Part shown: piece by piece, positions 22,563 through 32,048 of the stretch
Layout of the letters: each line of letters opens with the position of its first letter
Numbering within the stretch: position 1 is the stretch's first letter
Source of the DNA: an uncultured SAR86 cluster bacterium
Lineage (GTDB): Bacteria; Pseudomonadota; Gammaproteobacteria; Magnimaribacterales; AG-339-G14
NCBI GenBank assembly: GCA_902589965.1
Contig: CACIUX010000009.1
Coordinates: 1 to 46,825, forward strand
Reading direction: 5' to 3'
DNA length: 46,825 nucleotides
The notes under the pieces: generated by a model
Database searches by the model: none
Told to the model about the DNA's origin: nothing
Seen by the model: the letters and a program-made list of their open reading frames with translations, nothing else
Program-made: the position numbers and the translations under genes

Positions 22563-24545
22563 ATGGAATCTAATCTAATTCTACCGCCACTTTTTGGTAT
22601 TTTTGGTTTGGCTGTTGCCTTTATTTTGTACTTATTGGTTATGAGGTATGACGGAGGTACAGACAAGGTTAAAAAAATTGGTGATCAAATTCACTTAGGT
22701 GCTATGGTTTTTATGAGACGTGAATACACTTACCTTGCAATGTTTGTTGCCGTCCTAATTGTTCTCTCTTATTTATTTTTAGGTCTAAATACCGCATTGG
22801 CTGTAACAGCCGGAGCATTATCATCATCTCTTGCTGGATGGCTTGGAATGTTTTCTGCAACCAAAGCAAATGTCAGAACTGCAACTGCAGCATCTGAGTC
22901 TGGAGCGCAAGCTGCCCTTTCTGTGGCTTTTTATGGTGGATCAATTATGGGGCTATGTGTTGCTTCTCTTGGATTAGTAGGTCTAGGTGGTCTTTACTTT
23001 TATTTTGGAGGCGATCCTAATACTGCTAGAGCAATAGAAGGTTTTGGAATGGGAGCGTCTTGCGTCGCTCTTTTCTCTCGTGTTGGAGGCGGAATTTATA
23101 CAAAAAGTGCTGATGTTGGTGCTGATTTAGTTGGAAAAGTTGAAGCAGGAATACCAGAAGATGATCCAAGAAATCCTGGAGTTATTGCAGACAACGTCGG
23201 AGATAATGTTGGAGATGTTGCTGGCATGGGTTCTGATATTTTTGAATCATATTGCGGAGCCATGATTGCATCAATCGCAATAGCTGCGACAATCGACAAT
23301 ACCGGAATGATGGCGCTACCTTTAGCTTTAGCTTCCTTTGGACTATTGGCATCTATACTTGGAATTATAATTGTTAGAGTATTTTCCAAAGCAGATCCTG
23401 GAACAGCATTAAGAACTGGAACTATAGGATCAGCGATTCTTTTTATAATTGCAGCTTACTTTTTAATTCAAATGATTTTGACTGAAAATGCAGTTAATAC
23501 TTGGTTGGCAGTATTATCTGGCGCAGTAGGTGGAGTCATCATTGGATTGATTACAGAATATTACACAGGATCAAAACCAGTTGAGAAAATTGCTAAATCT
23601 GGTGAAACAGGTCCTGCTACAGTCATGATTACGGGACTTTCAGTTGGCATGCAATCTGTAGTTCTTCCTATTCTTGTCCTTGCTACAATAATTCTGGTTT
23701 CTACATCACTTGTTGGTCTGTATGGTGTAGGCATAGCCGCAGTTGGAATGCTTGCTACGGTTGGAATAACAATGGCTATTGATGCTTACGGTCCCGTTGC
23801 CGATAATGCCGGGGGTATTGCAGAAATGTCTGGTATGGGAAGTGAAACCAGAGAAATAACGGATTCTTTAGATGAATTAGGTAATTCCACAGCTGCAATT
23901 GGTAAAGGCTTTGCCATAGGTGCAGCTGCATTAGCAGCTCTCGCAATCATTGCTGCTTTTGTTGAAACAGTTGCTCACAATAGAGGTAGCTTTGAATTAC
24001 TTCTCTCAGATCCCAGAGTTCTTGTAGGTATGTTTATAGGAATTTCCATTCCTTTTCTCATCTCCTCTATCACCATGACAGCTGTTGGGGATGCCGCTTT
24101 TGATATGATTAATGAGATAAGAAGGCAATTCAGAGAAATTCCTGGCTTATTAGAAGGAAATGCAGAGCCAGATACTGCTAAGTGTGTTGATATCGCTACT
24201 TCTGCTGCATTAAAAAGAATGCTTCTACCAGGAGTAATTGCTGTAAGTGCGCCAGCTGTCGTTGGTTTTGGTCTTGGTCCAGAATCTCTTGGAGGAATGT
24301 TAGGAGGAGGTTTGATAGGTTGTGTATCCATGGCTTTGATGATGGCTAATGCTGGTGGAGCTTGGGACAACGCAAAAAAATTCATTGAAAAAGGTAACCT
24401 AGGTGGAAAAGGAACAGATACTCACTCTGCAGCTGTAGTTGGTGACACGGTTGGAGATCCATTCAAAGATACTTCAGGACCTTCGATGAATATCTTAATC
24501 AATGTTATGGCAATTGTTAGCTTGGTGATTTCACCTCTGTTGTAG
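22563..24545 (+). CDS. hppA: Membrane-bound ion-pumping pyrophosphatase
   Basis: A 660-residue polytopic membrane enzyme that hydrolyses pyrophosphate and pumps H+ and/or Na+ outward. The catalytic motifs are [30 protein letters not shown] (about residue 200-218), MGSDIFESY and, near the end, [15 protein letters not shown]. The [10 protein letters not shown] motif (about 440-449) has Ala where K+-independent enzymes have Lys, which by family knowledge predicts K+-dependence. Pump specificity cannot be read safely. It lets cells recover energy from biosynthetic PPi, common in oligotrophic marine bacteria. Its stop is 3 bp from the convergent recG stop. Confidence 0.95.
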   Translation: MESNLILPPLFGIFGLAVAFILYLLVMRYDGGTDKVKKIGDQIHLGAMVFMRREYTYLAMFVAVLIVLSYLFLGLNTALAVTAGALSSSLAGWLGMFSATKANVRTATAASESGAQAALSVAFYGGSIMGLCVASLGLVGLGGLYFYFGGDPNTARAIEGFGMGASCVALFSRVGGGIYTKSADVGADLVGKVEAGIPEDDPRNPGVIADNVGDNVGDVAGMGSDIFESYCGAMIASIAIAATIDNTGMMALPLALASFGLLASILGIIIVRVFSKADPGTALRTGTIGSAILFIIAAYFLIQMILTENAVNTWLAVLSGAVGGVIIGLITEYYTGSKPVEKIAKSGETGPATVMITGLSVGMQSVVLPILVLATIILVSTSLVGLYGVGIAAVGMLATVGITMAIDAYGPVADNAGGIAEMSGMGSETREITDSLDELGNSTAAIGKGFAIGAAALAALAIIAAFVETVAHNRGSFELLLSDPRVLVGMFIGISIPFLISSITMTAVGDAAFDMINEIRRQFREIPGLLEGNAEPDTAKCVDIATSAALKRMLLPGVIAVSAPAVVGFGLGPESLGGMLGGGLIGCVSMALMMANAGGAWDNAKKFIEKGNLGGKGTDTHSAAVVGDTVGDPFKDTSGPSMNILINVMAIVSLVISPLL

Positions 24546-24548
24546 TTA

Positions 24549-26636
24549 CTACTGGGCTTTTATATATACTTGATCCTGACCGATCCATCGATCAATAAGT
24601 TTCTCTAGCTTGGTAGATTCCAAATTAGAGATCTTTTCGGTGAGGGACTGACTTAATTTGAGAAGTCGAGCATCTCTGGATATATCTGAGATTTTAAAAT
24701 CAATTCCACCTGATTGTTTCAAGCCTAATAATTCTCCCGCTCCTCTCAATTCCAAATCTATTTCAGATATATCAAATCCGTTTGAGTATTTTTTCATTGC
24801 TTCGAGTCGCTTTTTAGCATTTTCACTTACCGGATCTTGATAAAGTAAAGCACAGTAAGAATCCATGTCCGGACCTCTGCCAACTCTCCCTCTCAATTGA
24901 TGAAGTTGAGATAAACCTAATCTCTCTGCATTTTCTATTATCATCAGACTTGCGTTAGGAACATCCATACCTACTTCAATTACTGTTGTGCACACCAATA
25001 TATCAATTAATCCATTTCTGAAGTCTATGATATTTTTCTCTTTTTCTTCATTGCTGAGTTTGCTGTGGACTAATTCTGATCTCAGCTCAGGAGCATTTTC
25101 TCTAATCCATTCGAGACTAGTTTCTGCTGATTGCACATCAAATGAATCATTGTCTTCAATCATAGTGCAAAGCCAATATACTTGATTGCCGTCTTTGCAT
25201 ACTTTTTGAAGCCTATTTACTATCTCCAGCCTCTTGTCATTTGATAAAACTAATGTCTTAACTGGATTTCTCCCAGGAGGCAGTTCGTCAATAATAGATA
25301 AATCTAGGTCTGAGAAGATAGTCATAGCTAATGTTCTAGGAATTGGCGTTGCTGTCATGAATAACTGATGAGGCATCTCTTCAGATTGTGATTTAGATGC
25401 CAGATCAAATCTTTGCTTAACACCAAATCTTTGTTGTTCATCAACCACAATGAGAGCCAGACTCTTAAATTCAATATTTTTTTGAAAGACTGTATGAGTT
25501 CCAATAAGGATATCAATCTCACCATTTATGAGTTTTTTTTCAATCTTTTCTTTATCGCTTTTTTTTGTTTTTCCCAAGAGAAGCTCGATAGAAATATTTT
25601 TATCTTTGAACCAATTAACAAAGTTTTCAAAATGCTGTTTAGCAAGGACTTCGGTGGGGCACATTAAAACAGACTGTTTTCTATTTTGAGAGCATATGTT
25701 CATTGCCGCAGCGGCCACTATAGTTTTTCCTGAGCCAACATCTCCTTGAATGAGTCTTCTCATTGGCTTTTTCTCTTGAAAATTCATCATTATTTCTTGC
25801 ACGACTTTTTGTTGAGCTTTTGTTGGATAGAAAGGGATATTTAAATCAAAAGTCTCCAGATCTAATTTTTGACTTGAAAGATCAAAAGATTTCAATTTAT
25901 TTATCCTTTCAGATGAAATATTTATAGCTATTTGATTAGCGGCAAATTCCTCTACTATCAATCTCTTTTGCGCAGGATGCTTAAAAGTCCTCAGCTGATT
26001 AAGATCATCATCAATTGAAGGCATATGTATCTTAGAAATAGCTTCTCTACCTTTAGGAAAATCAATCTTTTTGCTTTCAAAGAAATCATCTGCATCTTTC
26101 ATACAGACATCATTTAAATTTAGTCCACTTAATGCTTGTCTTATAATTGTTTTTAGTCTGAATTGAGTCAGACCAGAGACAATTGGATACACAGGAGTAT
26201 AGGTATTATCTAATTTAGGCCTCTCAGATAGTAAAAAAACTTTATAGCTAGGATGAAACATCTCTATTTTAGATCCGCTAATTTTCACATTTCCGTAAGC
26301 TCGAACTATTTTGCCTTTTTCAAAAGCTTTTGCCTGAGCTTGTGAGAAATAAAACATTCTTATGTTAAGAAAACCAGTTCCGTCAGTTATCTTTGCTAAA
26401 AAAGATCTTCTTCCAGGGAAAAAAATTTTACTTTCTACAATCTCGCCCTCAACATGAGCAGTCTGATTTTGGTCTAAATCTTTTATTTCATTTAATTGAG
26501 TTTTATTTTCATACCTTATTGGCAAATGAAAAATCAGATCCTCTATCGTAAAAATATTCAGTGAGTTTAATTGCGTTTCAATTTTTGGACCAACGCCTTT
26601 AATTTTTCTTAGGTCATCCGTTAGCGACAAAGACAC
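24549..26636 (-). CDS. recG: ATP-dependent DNA helicase RecG
   Basis: A 695-residue helicase that regresses stalled replication forks and processes Holliday junctions. The N-terminal wedge domain with OB fold (about 60-160, [25 protein letters not shown]) precedes a helicase core with GDVGSGKT (Walker A), [13 protein letters not shown] (DExx-box), [10 protein letters not shown] (motif III), the QLRGRVGRG motif VI and the RecG C-terminal [12 protein letters not shown]. Length is normal. It is last in gmk-rpoZ-spoT-ridA-recG and abuts the ridA stop. Confidence 0.96.
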   Translation of the reverse strand: MSLSLTDDLRKIKGVGPKIETQLNSLNIFTIEDLIFHLPIRYENKTQLNEIKDLDQNQTAHVEGEIVESKIFFPGRRSFLAKITDGTGFLNIRMFYFSQAQAKAFEKGKIVRAYGNVKISGSKIEMFHPSYKVFLLSERPKLDNTYTPVYPIVSGLTQFRLKTIIRQALSGLNLNDVCMKDADDFFESKKIDFPKGREAISKIHMPSIDDDLNQLRTFKHPAQKRLIVEEFAANQIAINISSERINKLKSFDLSSQKLDLETFDLNIPFYPTKAQQKVVQEIMMNFQEKKPMRRLIQGDVGSGKTIVAAAAMNICSQNRKQSVLMCPTEVLAKQHFENFVNWFKDKNISIELLLGKTKKSDKEKIEKKLINGEIDILIGTHTVFQKNIEFKSLALIVVDEQQRFGVKQRFDLASKSQSEEMPHQLFMTATPIPRTLAMTIFSDLDLSIIDELPPGRNPVKTLVLSNDKRLEIVNRLQKVCKDGNQVYWLCTMIEDNDSFDVQSAETSLEWIRENAPELRSELVHSKLSNEEKEKNIIDFRNGLIDILVCTTVIEVGMDVPNASLMIIENAERLGLSQLHQLRGRVGRGPDMDSYCALLYQDPVSENAKKRLEAMKKYSNGFDISEIDLELRGAGELLGLKQSGGIDFKISDISRDARLLKLSQSLTEKISNLESTKLEKLIDRWIGQDQVYIKAQ

Positions 26637-27013
26637 TATTCTTTATAAGCTATAGATTCAATTTCAATTGAGGAGTTTTTTGGCAAAGCAGAAACTTCAT
26701 ATGCAGCTCTTGCAGGGTAGGGCTTATCCAGAACCTTTTCCATAATTTCATTTACTTTTTGAAAATTAGATAAATCAGTAAGCAAAACATTGAACTTAAT
26801 AACATCATTAATCGAGCAACCAGCTTCTTTACAGATTGATGAAATATTTCTGAAAACTTGAATTGTCTCTTCCTCAAATCCCTCAACCAGCTCCATGGAG
26901 GTTGGATCCAAACCTATTTGTCCCGATATAAAAAGAAACTTATCTGCTAATACTGCCTGAGAATAGGTTCCTATTGCTTCAGGGGCATCATCAGTATGTA
27001 TTACTTTTTTCAT
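26636..27013 (-). CDS. ridA: 2-iminobutanoate/2-iminopropanoate deaminase RidA
   Basis: A 125-residue RidA/YjgF protein that hydrolyses reactive enamine/imine intermediates formed by PLP enzymes. Family marks: AIGTYSQAV, FISGQIGLDP, and the active-site Arg102 in YPARAAYEVSALPK with a late conserved acidic residue in IEIESIA. It functions as a cytosolic trimer. It lies between spoT and recG, as in pseudomonads, 4 bp from the spoT stop and overlapping the recG start by one base. Confidence 0.94.
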   Translation of the reverse strand: MKKVIHTDDAPEAIGTYSQAVLADKFLFISGQIGLDPTSMELVEGFEEETIQVFRNISSICKEAGCSINDVIKFNVLLTDLSNFQKVNEIMEKVLDKPYPARAAYEVSALPKNSSIEIESIAYKE

Positions 27014-27017
27014 CCTC

Positions 27018-29168
27018 TTATCTTATTCTCAACTTTCTATCTTCTGATGAATGGACTCTGTTAACTGATATTACATTTTTTGTTTTCTTTAAAGCTTTCA
27101 TAATATTTGCTAAATCATCTCTTCCAGACACTTCGATAATTAAGAAAAGTTGAACTTGATTGCCAACCGGGGCTTCACCTCTTATCCCTTCAATGTTTTT
27201 ATTCATCTCAGAAATGGCAGAAGAAATTTCTGCCAAGATACCTGGCCTATCTTGAGTAGTTACAACAAGTTCTGCAGAGAAGTCTCCATCAATATTATCT
27301 TCCCATTGCACAGGTGCGCACAGGGCAGGATCATCTTTAATAGGCAAAATGTTTTTGCATCTTTCTTGATGAATAACCATTCCTCTTCCTGCTGTGAAAT
27401 GAGCTACAACTGGATCTCCTGGTATTGGTTTACAACAAGGCCCATAGTTAACTAATAGTCCCTCTGAGCCAGAAATTTGTAAATTACTTGACTCAATTAA
27501 ACTAGGCGAATCAAAATCAATTGCCTGCATAATTTGATTGGCTACAAAATTACTTGGTCTTATCCCTAAGCCTATTTGCTGTAAAAGGTCATTAAGGGAA
27601 TTAACTTTCAAAGAATCTAGAAGTTTAGACATCCTTGATTTAGGAATGCTCCTTAATTTTAAATTATGTTGAGCAAGAGAATTCTCTAAAAGTTTCTTGC
27701 CAAATTTTCTTGCTTCTGAGGATCTTAAATTTTTTAATTGATGCCTGATGGCACTTCTTGCCCTTGAGGTAACTACCATTTCAAGCCAGGATGGCTGTGC
27801 TTGAGGTATATCATCAGTAATAATCTCTACGGTTTGTCCACTCTCAAGAGGAACACTTAAAGGAGCAAGATTTTTATTGATTCTGCAACCTCTACAATGA
27901 AGACCAATGTCAGAATGAACCATGAAAGCAAAATCAATAGGAGTTGATCCTTTTGGTAATTCGATAATTCTTCCCTTAGGAGTGAAGACATAAATTTCGT
28001 TAGGAACTAATCCAGTTTTAATAATTTCAACAAAGTCTCTTGAGTTCTCTGTATTTTTCTGGATTTCTACTAAATTGTTTACCCATCTTCTTGCTCTTGC
28101 TTGAACGGGACTATCTTTTTCTTCTCCAGACTTATATAACCAATGTGCAGCAATTCCAAATTCTGCTAACTCATCCATTTCGTTAGTTCGTATCTGTATT
28201 TCAACAGGTAAGCCATCAAAAGTTATGACTCCAGTATGCAAGGACTGATATGAATTTGATTTAGGAATAGCAATATAGTCTTTAAATCTTCCCTCAATCG
28301 GACTAAAAGCATTATGCAAAACTCCAAGTGCTTTATAACAATCCATTGCAGAATCAACTGTTATTTTAAAGGCATATACATCCAAAACCTCAGAAAGAGG
28401 TTTTCCTTGTTTTCGCATTTTTTTGAATATTCCATAAAGATGTTTCTGTCTTCCTACGACATCTCCAATCAAATCATTCTCTTTCAATTTTTCCTTTATA
28501 GATTTTTCAATTTTAGACAAGATTTTTTTCCTTCCTTTAGTTGCTGTATCTATAGCTTTTCTGAGAATGGTAGCCCTATGAGGATTCAGAACTTCAAATG
28601 CTCTATCTTCCAATTCTCTATATATTTGATGCATACCGATTCTATGAGCAATGGGCGCATAAATTTCAATTGTTTCTTTAGAAATCCTTTTTTGTTTAGC
28701 TGTGGCAAGATGATTCAATGTTCGCATGTTATGAAGTCTATCTGCCAGTTTGACAACAATTACTCTGATATCTTGCGACATTGCTAGAACCATTTTCTGA
28801 AAATACTCAGCTTGTTCATCTTCCTTGCCGCTAATTTTTATTTTGTCGAGTTTGCTTACTCCATCAACAAGATTAGCTACGTCTTTATTAAATTCCTTTG
28901 ATAAAAAAGACTTTGGTATACCCGAATCTTCGATAACATCGTGAAGCATTGCAGCAGAGAGACTATCTCCATCCATTTTGAATTTTGCCAATATCTCTGC
29001 AACAGCTACAGGATGAGTTACATAAGGATCTCCGCTGACACGATATTGACCAGAATGAGCATTGGCTGCAAAAAAGAAGGCTTTCTTAACTTGCTCCAAT
29101 TGATCTGAGTCCATGTAAGTCTTCAGACTTTTAGTTAAATCTTTTATAGAAGATACTTCAGCAACCAT
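27018..29168 (-). CDS. spoT: Bifunctional (p)ppGpp synthetase/hydrolase SpoT
   Basis: A 716-residue stringent-response enzyme. The N-terminal HD hydrolase domain carries YVTHPVAVAEIL and HDVIEDSG (the HDxxED motif). The synthetase domain has GRQKHLYGIFKKM, RFKDYIAIPKSNSYQSLHT and EIQIRT; its RxKD form is that of bifunctional Rel/SpoT rather than mono-functional RelA. A TGS domain (IYVFTPKGRIIELPKGSTPIDFAF) and a C-terminal ACT domain (LVVTTQDRPGILAEISSAI) follow. It probably both makes and degrades ppGpp. It follows rpoZ, the usual order. Confidence 0.95.
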   Translation of the reverse strand: MVAEVSSIKDLTKSLKTYMDSDQLEQVKKAFFFAANAHSGQYRVSGDPYVTHPVAVAEILAKFKMDGDSLSAAMLHDVIEDSGIPKSFLSKEFNKDVANLVDGVSKLDKIKISGKEDEQAEYFQKMVLAMSQDIRVIVVKLADRLHNMRTLNHLATAKQKRISKETIEIYAPIAHRIGMHQIYRELEDRAFEVLNPHRATILRKAIDTATKGRKKILSKIEKSIKEKLKENDLIGDVVGRQKHLYGIFKKMRKQGKPLSEVLDVYAFKITVDSAMDCYKALGVLHNAFSPIEGRFKDYIAIPKSNSYQSLHTGVITFDGLPVEIQIRTNEMDELAEFGIAAHWLYKSGEEKDSPVQARARRWVNNLVEIQKNTENSRDFVEIIKTGLVPNEIYVFTPKGRIIELPKGSTPIDFAFMVHSDIGLHCRGCRINKNLAPLSVPLESGQTVEIITDDIPQAQPSWLEMVVTSRARSAIRHQLKNLRSSEARKFGKKLLENSLAQHNLKLRSIPKSRMSKLLDSLKVNSLNDLLQQIGLGIRPSNFVANQIMQAIDFDSPSLIESSNLQISGSEGLLVNYGPCCKPIPGDPVVAHFTAGRGMVIHQERCKNILPIKDDPALCAPVQWEDNIDGDFSAELVVTTQDRPGILAEISSAISEMNKNIEGIRGEAPVGNQVQLFLIIEVSGRDDLANIMKALKKTKNVISVNRVHSSEDRKLRIR

Positions 29169-29206
29169 AGCACTGAAATTCTAACAAAATTGGAGAAAAA
29201 TGGAGA

Positions 29207-29467
29207 TTAAGTCTCGGAATCAGATGTGAGTTGTTCAGAGAGCTCTTCTTCAAAAATATCAAAATTAAACTCTTGAATGTTGTCTTGAGTAACTGTTCCA
29301 GCAGCGATTTCTCTGAGAGCAACAACAGTTGCTTTATCATCGCTGCTATCGATAGTTGGCTCTCTGCCATCAAGAGCTATTTGTCTGGCTCTTTTAGCAG
29401 CGAGCTTAACCATTTCAAAACGATTTGGAATTCTCTTTAAGCAATCTTCTACAGTAATTCTAGCCAT
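29207..29467 (-). CDS. rpoZ: RNA polymerase omega subunit RpoZ
   Basis: An 86-residue omega subunit that helps assemble RNA polymerase and forms part of a ppGpp-binding site. The N-terminal block [30 protein letters not shown] is canonical, followed by [17 protein letters not shown]. The acidic, variable tail is normal. It is placed between gmk and spoT, linking nucleotide metabolism and stringent control. An overlapping antisense frame is only a shadow. Confidence 0.97.
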   Translation of the reverse strand: MARITVEDCLKRIPNRFEMVKLAAKRARQIALDGREPTIDSSDDKATVVALREIAAGTVTQDNIQEFNFDIFEEELSEQLTSDSET

Positions 29468-29508
29468 ACTAACCTCTGAGTGAAGGGATTCTACTTAATT
29501 TATGATTC

Positions 29509-30138
29509 TTATTCCAGCAATTTCTTTACATGAGAAGATGTCATTCTCTTCACAAAGTCCTTTGGATCACATCGGTCAAGAATTATAGATTTAAGATCTT
29601 TAAGAGCCATCTCAAAGTTGTCATTAAGAATAAGAAAATCGTAAATTTCGGAGTTAGATATCTCATTTTTTGCTTCATTAATTCTTTTTTCAATAATTTC
29701 ACTCTCATCAAGATTTCTATCGATGAGTCTCTTTTTTAAATCATCTATAGATGGCGGTAATAAAAAGATTAAATAACAGGGTATTTTGCTTTTAACCTGC
29801 TTCGCACCTTGCCAATCCAATTCAAGAATAACCGTCTTGCCTTGACTGACTAGTATGTTAACTGTTTCCTGAGAAGTTCCATAATAATTATCAAATACCG
29901 TTGCATACTCTAAAAAATCATTTTTTTTTATTTTATCTTCAAAACTTTTTTTATCAGTAAAGAAGTAGTCAACTCCATCTTTTTCGTTCAACCTCTTTTC
30001 TCTTGTTGTGTGGGAAATGCTTAAAAATGTACCTTCCGATCTTGGATCTTCAAGGAGCTTTTTTATAAGACTTGTTTTTCCTCCCCCAGAGGGGCTCGAA
30101 ATAACAAAGATGTTTATATTTTGTTTATCCATTATCAT
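29509..30138 (-). CDS. gmk: Guanylate kinase
   Basis: A 209-residue kinase converting GMP and ATP to GDP and ADP. The P-loop is [15 protein letters not shown] (residues 14-28), followed by [11 protein letters not shown] and [10 protein letters not shown] for GMP binding. The start could be the ATG at 30138 or the in-frame ATG at 30132. The 5' end is only 8 bp from the divergent pyrE ATG and no ribosome-binding site is visible; CATAAT just upstream could be a -10 giving an almost leaderless mRNA. Confidence 0.95.
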   Translation of the reverse strand: MIMDKQNINIFVISSPSGGGKTSLIKKLLEDPRSEGTFLSISHTTREKRLNEKDGVDYFFTDKKSFEDKIKKNDFLEYATVFDNYYGTSQETVNILVSQGKTVILELDWQGAKQVKSKIPCYLIFLLPPSIDDLKKRLIDRNLDESEIIEKRINEAKNEISNSEIYDFLILNDNFEMALKDLKSIILDRCDPKDFVKRMTSSHVKKLLE

Positions 30139-30146
30139 ATTAAATT
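30139..30146. promoter_or_regulatory. 8-bp divergent gap between gmk and pyrE start codons
   Basis: Only 8 bases separate the two divergent start codons, so each promoter must overlap the other gene's coding sequence. TATCAT (30133-30138, plus strand), inside gmk, lies 8 bases before the pyrE ATG, and CATAAT on the minus strand (from about 30149) lies 5 bases before the gmk ATG. Both placements predict leaderless or nearly leaderless transcripts. No Shine-Dalgarno is seen for either gene. Confidence 0.4.
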
Positions 30147-30704
30147 ATGCACCCATTTATAAAAAAGGCTATCGAATTAGAAGCTCTTAAATTCGGTGAT
30201 TTCACTTTAAAGTCGGGACTTAAAAGCAAATATTTTTTTAATATTGCGAGTTTTTTTAATGGTGAAGATATGCACTTTTTGGTTAGCCAATATTTTAAAG
30301 TTATCCAAAAAGCGAATTTAGAATTTGATGCTATGTATGGACCGGCATACAAAGGCATACCTTTGGCAACAGCGATAAGTCAGCTTTTCTATGTTGAGGA
30401 GCAGAAAAAAATTGAACTTATATTCGATCGGAAAGAAATTAAAGATCATGGTGAGGGTGGTAAGCTGATAGGAGATATTTCTGGAAAGAAAATATTAATA
30501 ATAGATGATGTTTTGACTGCCGGCACGGCAATTAAAGAGACTGTTGAAATAATTCAACAAAATAACGCCAAAACCGTTGCAGCAATAGTGGCGCTCGATA
30601 GAATGGAGAAGGATGCAAATTCTCTTACATTTAAAGAAAGCCTTGAAAAAAGCTTATCAATTCCAATATTAAGTATTGCAACTTTTGAAGATTTAAAAGA
30701 ATAA
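30147..30704 (+). CDS. pyrE: Orotate phosphoribosyltransferase PyrE
   Basis: A 185-residue enzyme that forms orotidine monophosphate from orotate and PRPP in pyrimidine synthesis. Motifs: LKFGDFTLKSGLKSKYFFN near the start, FDRKEIKDHGEGGKLIGD (flexible catalytic loop) and the PRPP site ILIIDDVLTAGTAIKE. It is somewhat shorter than E. coli PyrE (213) but complete. It is followed 2 bp later by ribE. There is no room for the attenuator leader that precedes enterobacterial pyrE. Confidence 0.94.
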   Translation: MHPFIKKAIELEALKFGDFTLKSGLKSKYFFNIASFFNGEDMHFLVSQYFKVIQKANLEFDAMYGPAYKGIPLATAISQLFYVEEQKKIELIFDRKEIKDHGEGGKLIGDISGKKILIIDDVLTAGTAIKETVEIIQQNNAKTVAAIVALDRMEKDANSLTFKESLEKSLSIPILSIATFEDLKE

Positions 30705-30706
30705 AG

Positions 30707-31294
30707 ATGTTCTCAGGAATAGTACAAACAAAAAGTGAAGGGCACGAATCCAGTAAAACGGACTCTGGCATAAAGCTAAAAATCACTTCTAATGAATCTT
30801 TCTATCTAAACATTAAAAAAGGAGACAGTGTTTCGGTAGACGGTGTATGTTTAACTGTTACAGATTTTGGAAAAAATTATGCATTCTTTGATGTCATTCC
30901 TGAAACTCTAAGATGTACTAACCTGAATGAAATTAATGAAAAAAGGATTTTCAATCTTGAACGTTCCTTAAAGTTCGGTGATGAAGTTGGGGGGCATCTA
31001 GTTTCTGGACATGTGCACGAAACCGGCACAGTAGAGGAGGTTACTATAGGGGATGAATACATACTTAAGATATCTTTTTCAAACAACTTAAGTAAATATT
31101 TATTTAAAAAAGGATACGTTGCTATAAATGGTGCCAGCCTGACTATCAAAGATAAAGAAGAAAACCATTTAACTGTTGCCTTGATTCCTGAAACTTTACA
31201 GGCAACTAATCTAAATAATCTGATTAAGGGCGATAAAGTTAATTTAGAAGCCGATCAACAAATTGTTGCAACTGTTGATTCCACGAGTAACTAA
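30707..31294 (+). CDS. ribE: Riboflavin synthase alpha subunit
   Basis: A 195-residue trimeric enzyme that dismutates two lumazines to riboflavin. Two tandem lumazine-binding repeats are seen, each with VxGxxLT-type and VIPETL motifs: VSVDGVCLTV...FDVIPETL and VAINGASLTI...VALIPETL. The start MFSGIVQT and GDEVGGHLVSGHVHETG are diagnostic. It is also called ribC in some species. No FMN riboswitch precedes it, as it directly follows pyrE. The convergent yqeY stop is 3 bp away. Confidence 0.94.
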   Translation: MFSGIVQTKSEGHESSKTDSGIKLKITSNESFYLNIKKGDSVSVDGVCLTVTDFGKNYAFFDVIPETLRCTNLNEINEKRIFNLERSLKFGDEVGGHLVSGHVHETGTVEEVTIGDEYILKISFSNNLSKYLFKKGYVAINGASLTIKDKEENHLTVALIPETLQATNLNNLIKGDKVNLEADQQIVATVDSTSN

Positions 31295-31297
31295 AAA

Positions 31298-31747
31298 TTA
31301 GGAAAGTAATCCTTTAACAATTTTGCTGATTGTAGCAGGATCGGCTTGACCGGAGGTTTTATCCTTAAGGACCTTCATAACATTACCCATGTCCTTCATG
31401 GAATTAGCAGATAAATCACTAATAGTCTCTTTAGCTAATTTTTTAAGGTCTTCTTCGTTAATCTGCTCAGGAAGAAAATTTTGAATAATCTCTATTTCTT
31501 TTTGTTCTTTTTCGGCAAGTTCATTTCGTCCAGCATCATTATATTGTTTGATTGAATCATTACGTTGCTTAATCATCTTTTGCAGAAGACTAAGCTCATC
31601 ATTATTATTTAAATCTGAACCTTGAGATATTTCTTCTTTTTGAAATTCAGCCAAGATTAGTCTGAGGACCATAGTTATCTCTTTATTACCCTCTTTAAGA
31701 GACCTAACGCTAGCCTCCTTTATTAAAGGTTTAAGTAAATCTGACAT
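31298..31747 (-). CDS. GatB/YqeY domain-containing protein
   Basis: A 149-residue cytosolic protein of the YqeY family, related to the tRNA-interacting tail of the amidotransferase subunit GatB. Visible marks are MVLRLILAEFQKEEIS near the N-terminus, MIKQRNDSIKQYNDAGRNELAEKEQKEIEIIQNFLPEQ in the middle, and MGNVMKVLKDKTSGQADPATISKIVKGLL at the end. The precise role is unknown. It lies 4 bp downstream of rpsU in the same direction, the common rpsU-yqeY pairing. Confidence 0.92.
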   Translation of the reverse strand: MSDLLKPLIKEASVRSLKEGNKEITMVLRLILAEFQKEEISQGSDLNNNDELSLLQKMIKQRNDSIKQYNDAGRNELAEKEQKEIEIIQNFLPEQINEEDLKKLAKETISDLSANSMKDMGNVMKVLKDKTSGQADPATISKIVKGLLS

Positions 31748-31751
31748 GGAA

Positions 31752-31970
31752 TTAAACGCCGACTCTATTTCTAGGTAACATACCAGCTCTGCTTCTTTTG
31801 GCTTGACGTTTCACAGCAGCAGCAGCTTTTCTTTTTCTCACAGAAGTTGGTTTTTCATAGAATTCTCTTTTTCTGACTTCAGAAATGACACCCGCACGAT
31901 CGCAAGATCTTTTGAATCTTCTTAAACCTGAATCAAATGATTCATTTTCTTTTAGCTTAATTATTGGCAT
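31752..31970 (-). CDS. rpsU: 30S ribosomal protein S21
   Basis: A 72-residue, strongly basic ribosomal protein: [28 protein letters not shown] then [23 protein letters not shown]. In gammaproteobacteria S21 helps the 30S subunit capture mRNA near the anti-Shine-Dalgarno end of 16S rRNA. An AAGGA ribosome-binding site precedes the ATG. It is divergent from tsaD across 78 bp, the same rpsU-tsaD pairing known from E. coli; dnaG and rpoD are not downstream. Confidence 0.97.
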   Translation of the reverse strand: MPIIKLKENESFDSGLRRFKRSCDRAGVISEVRKREFYEKPTSVRKRKAAAAVKRQAKRSRAGMLPRNRVGV

Positions 31971-32048
31971 ATATATCCTTAGGTGGGCAATTCTATAGAT
32001 AAAATGCTTATTTGCAAAATTAAATATATTTCCTGATAAGCTTTACCT

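Noticed and set aside
23975-24385. 136-residue minus-strand reading frame
   Set aside because: Antisense to the conserved membrane pyrophosphatase; Pro/Ile-rich composition, no homology signal.
28314-28787. 157-residue plus-strand reading frame
   Set aside because: It lies antisense inside the well-conserved spoT gene and its Phe/Cys/Ser-rich composition is that of a reverse-complement shadow.
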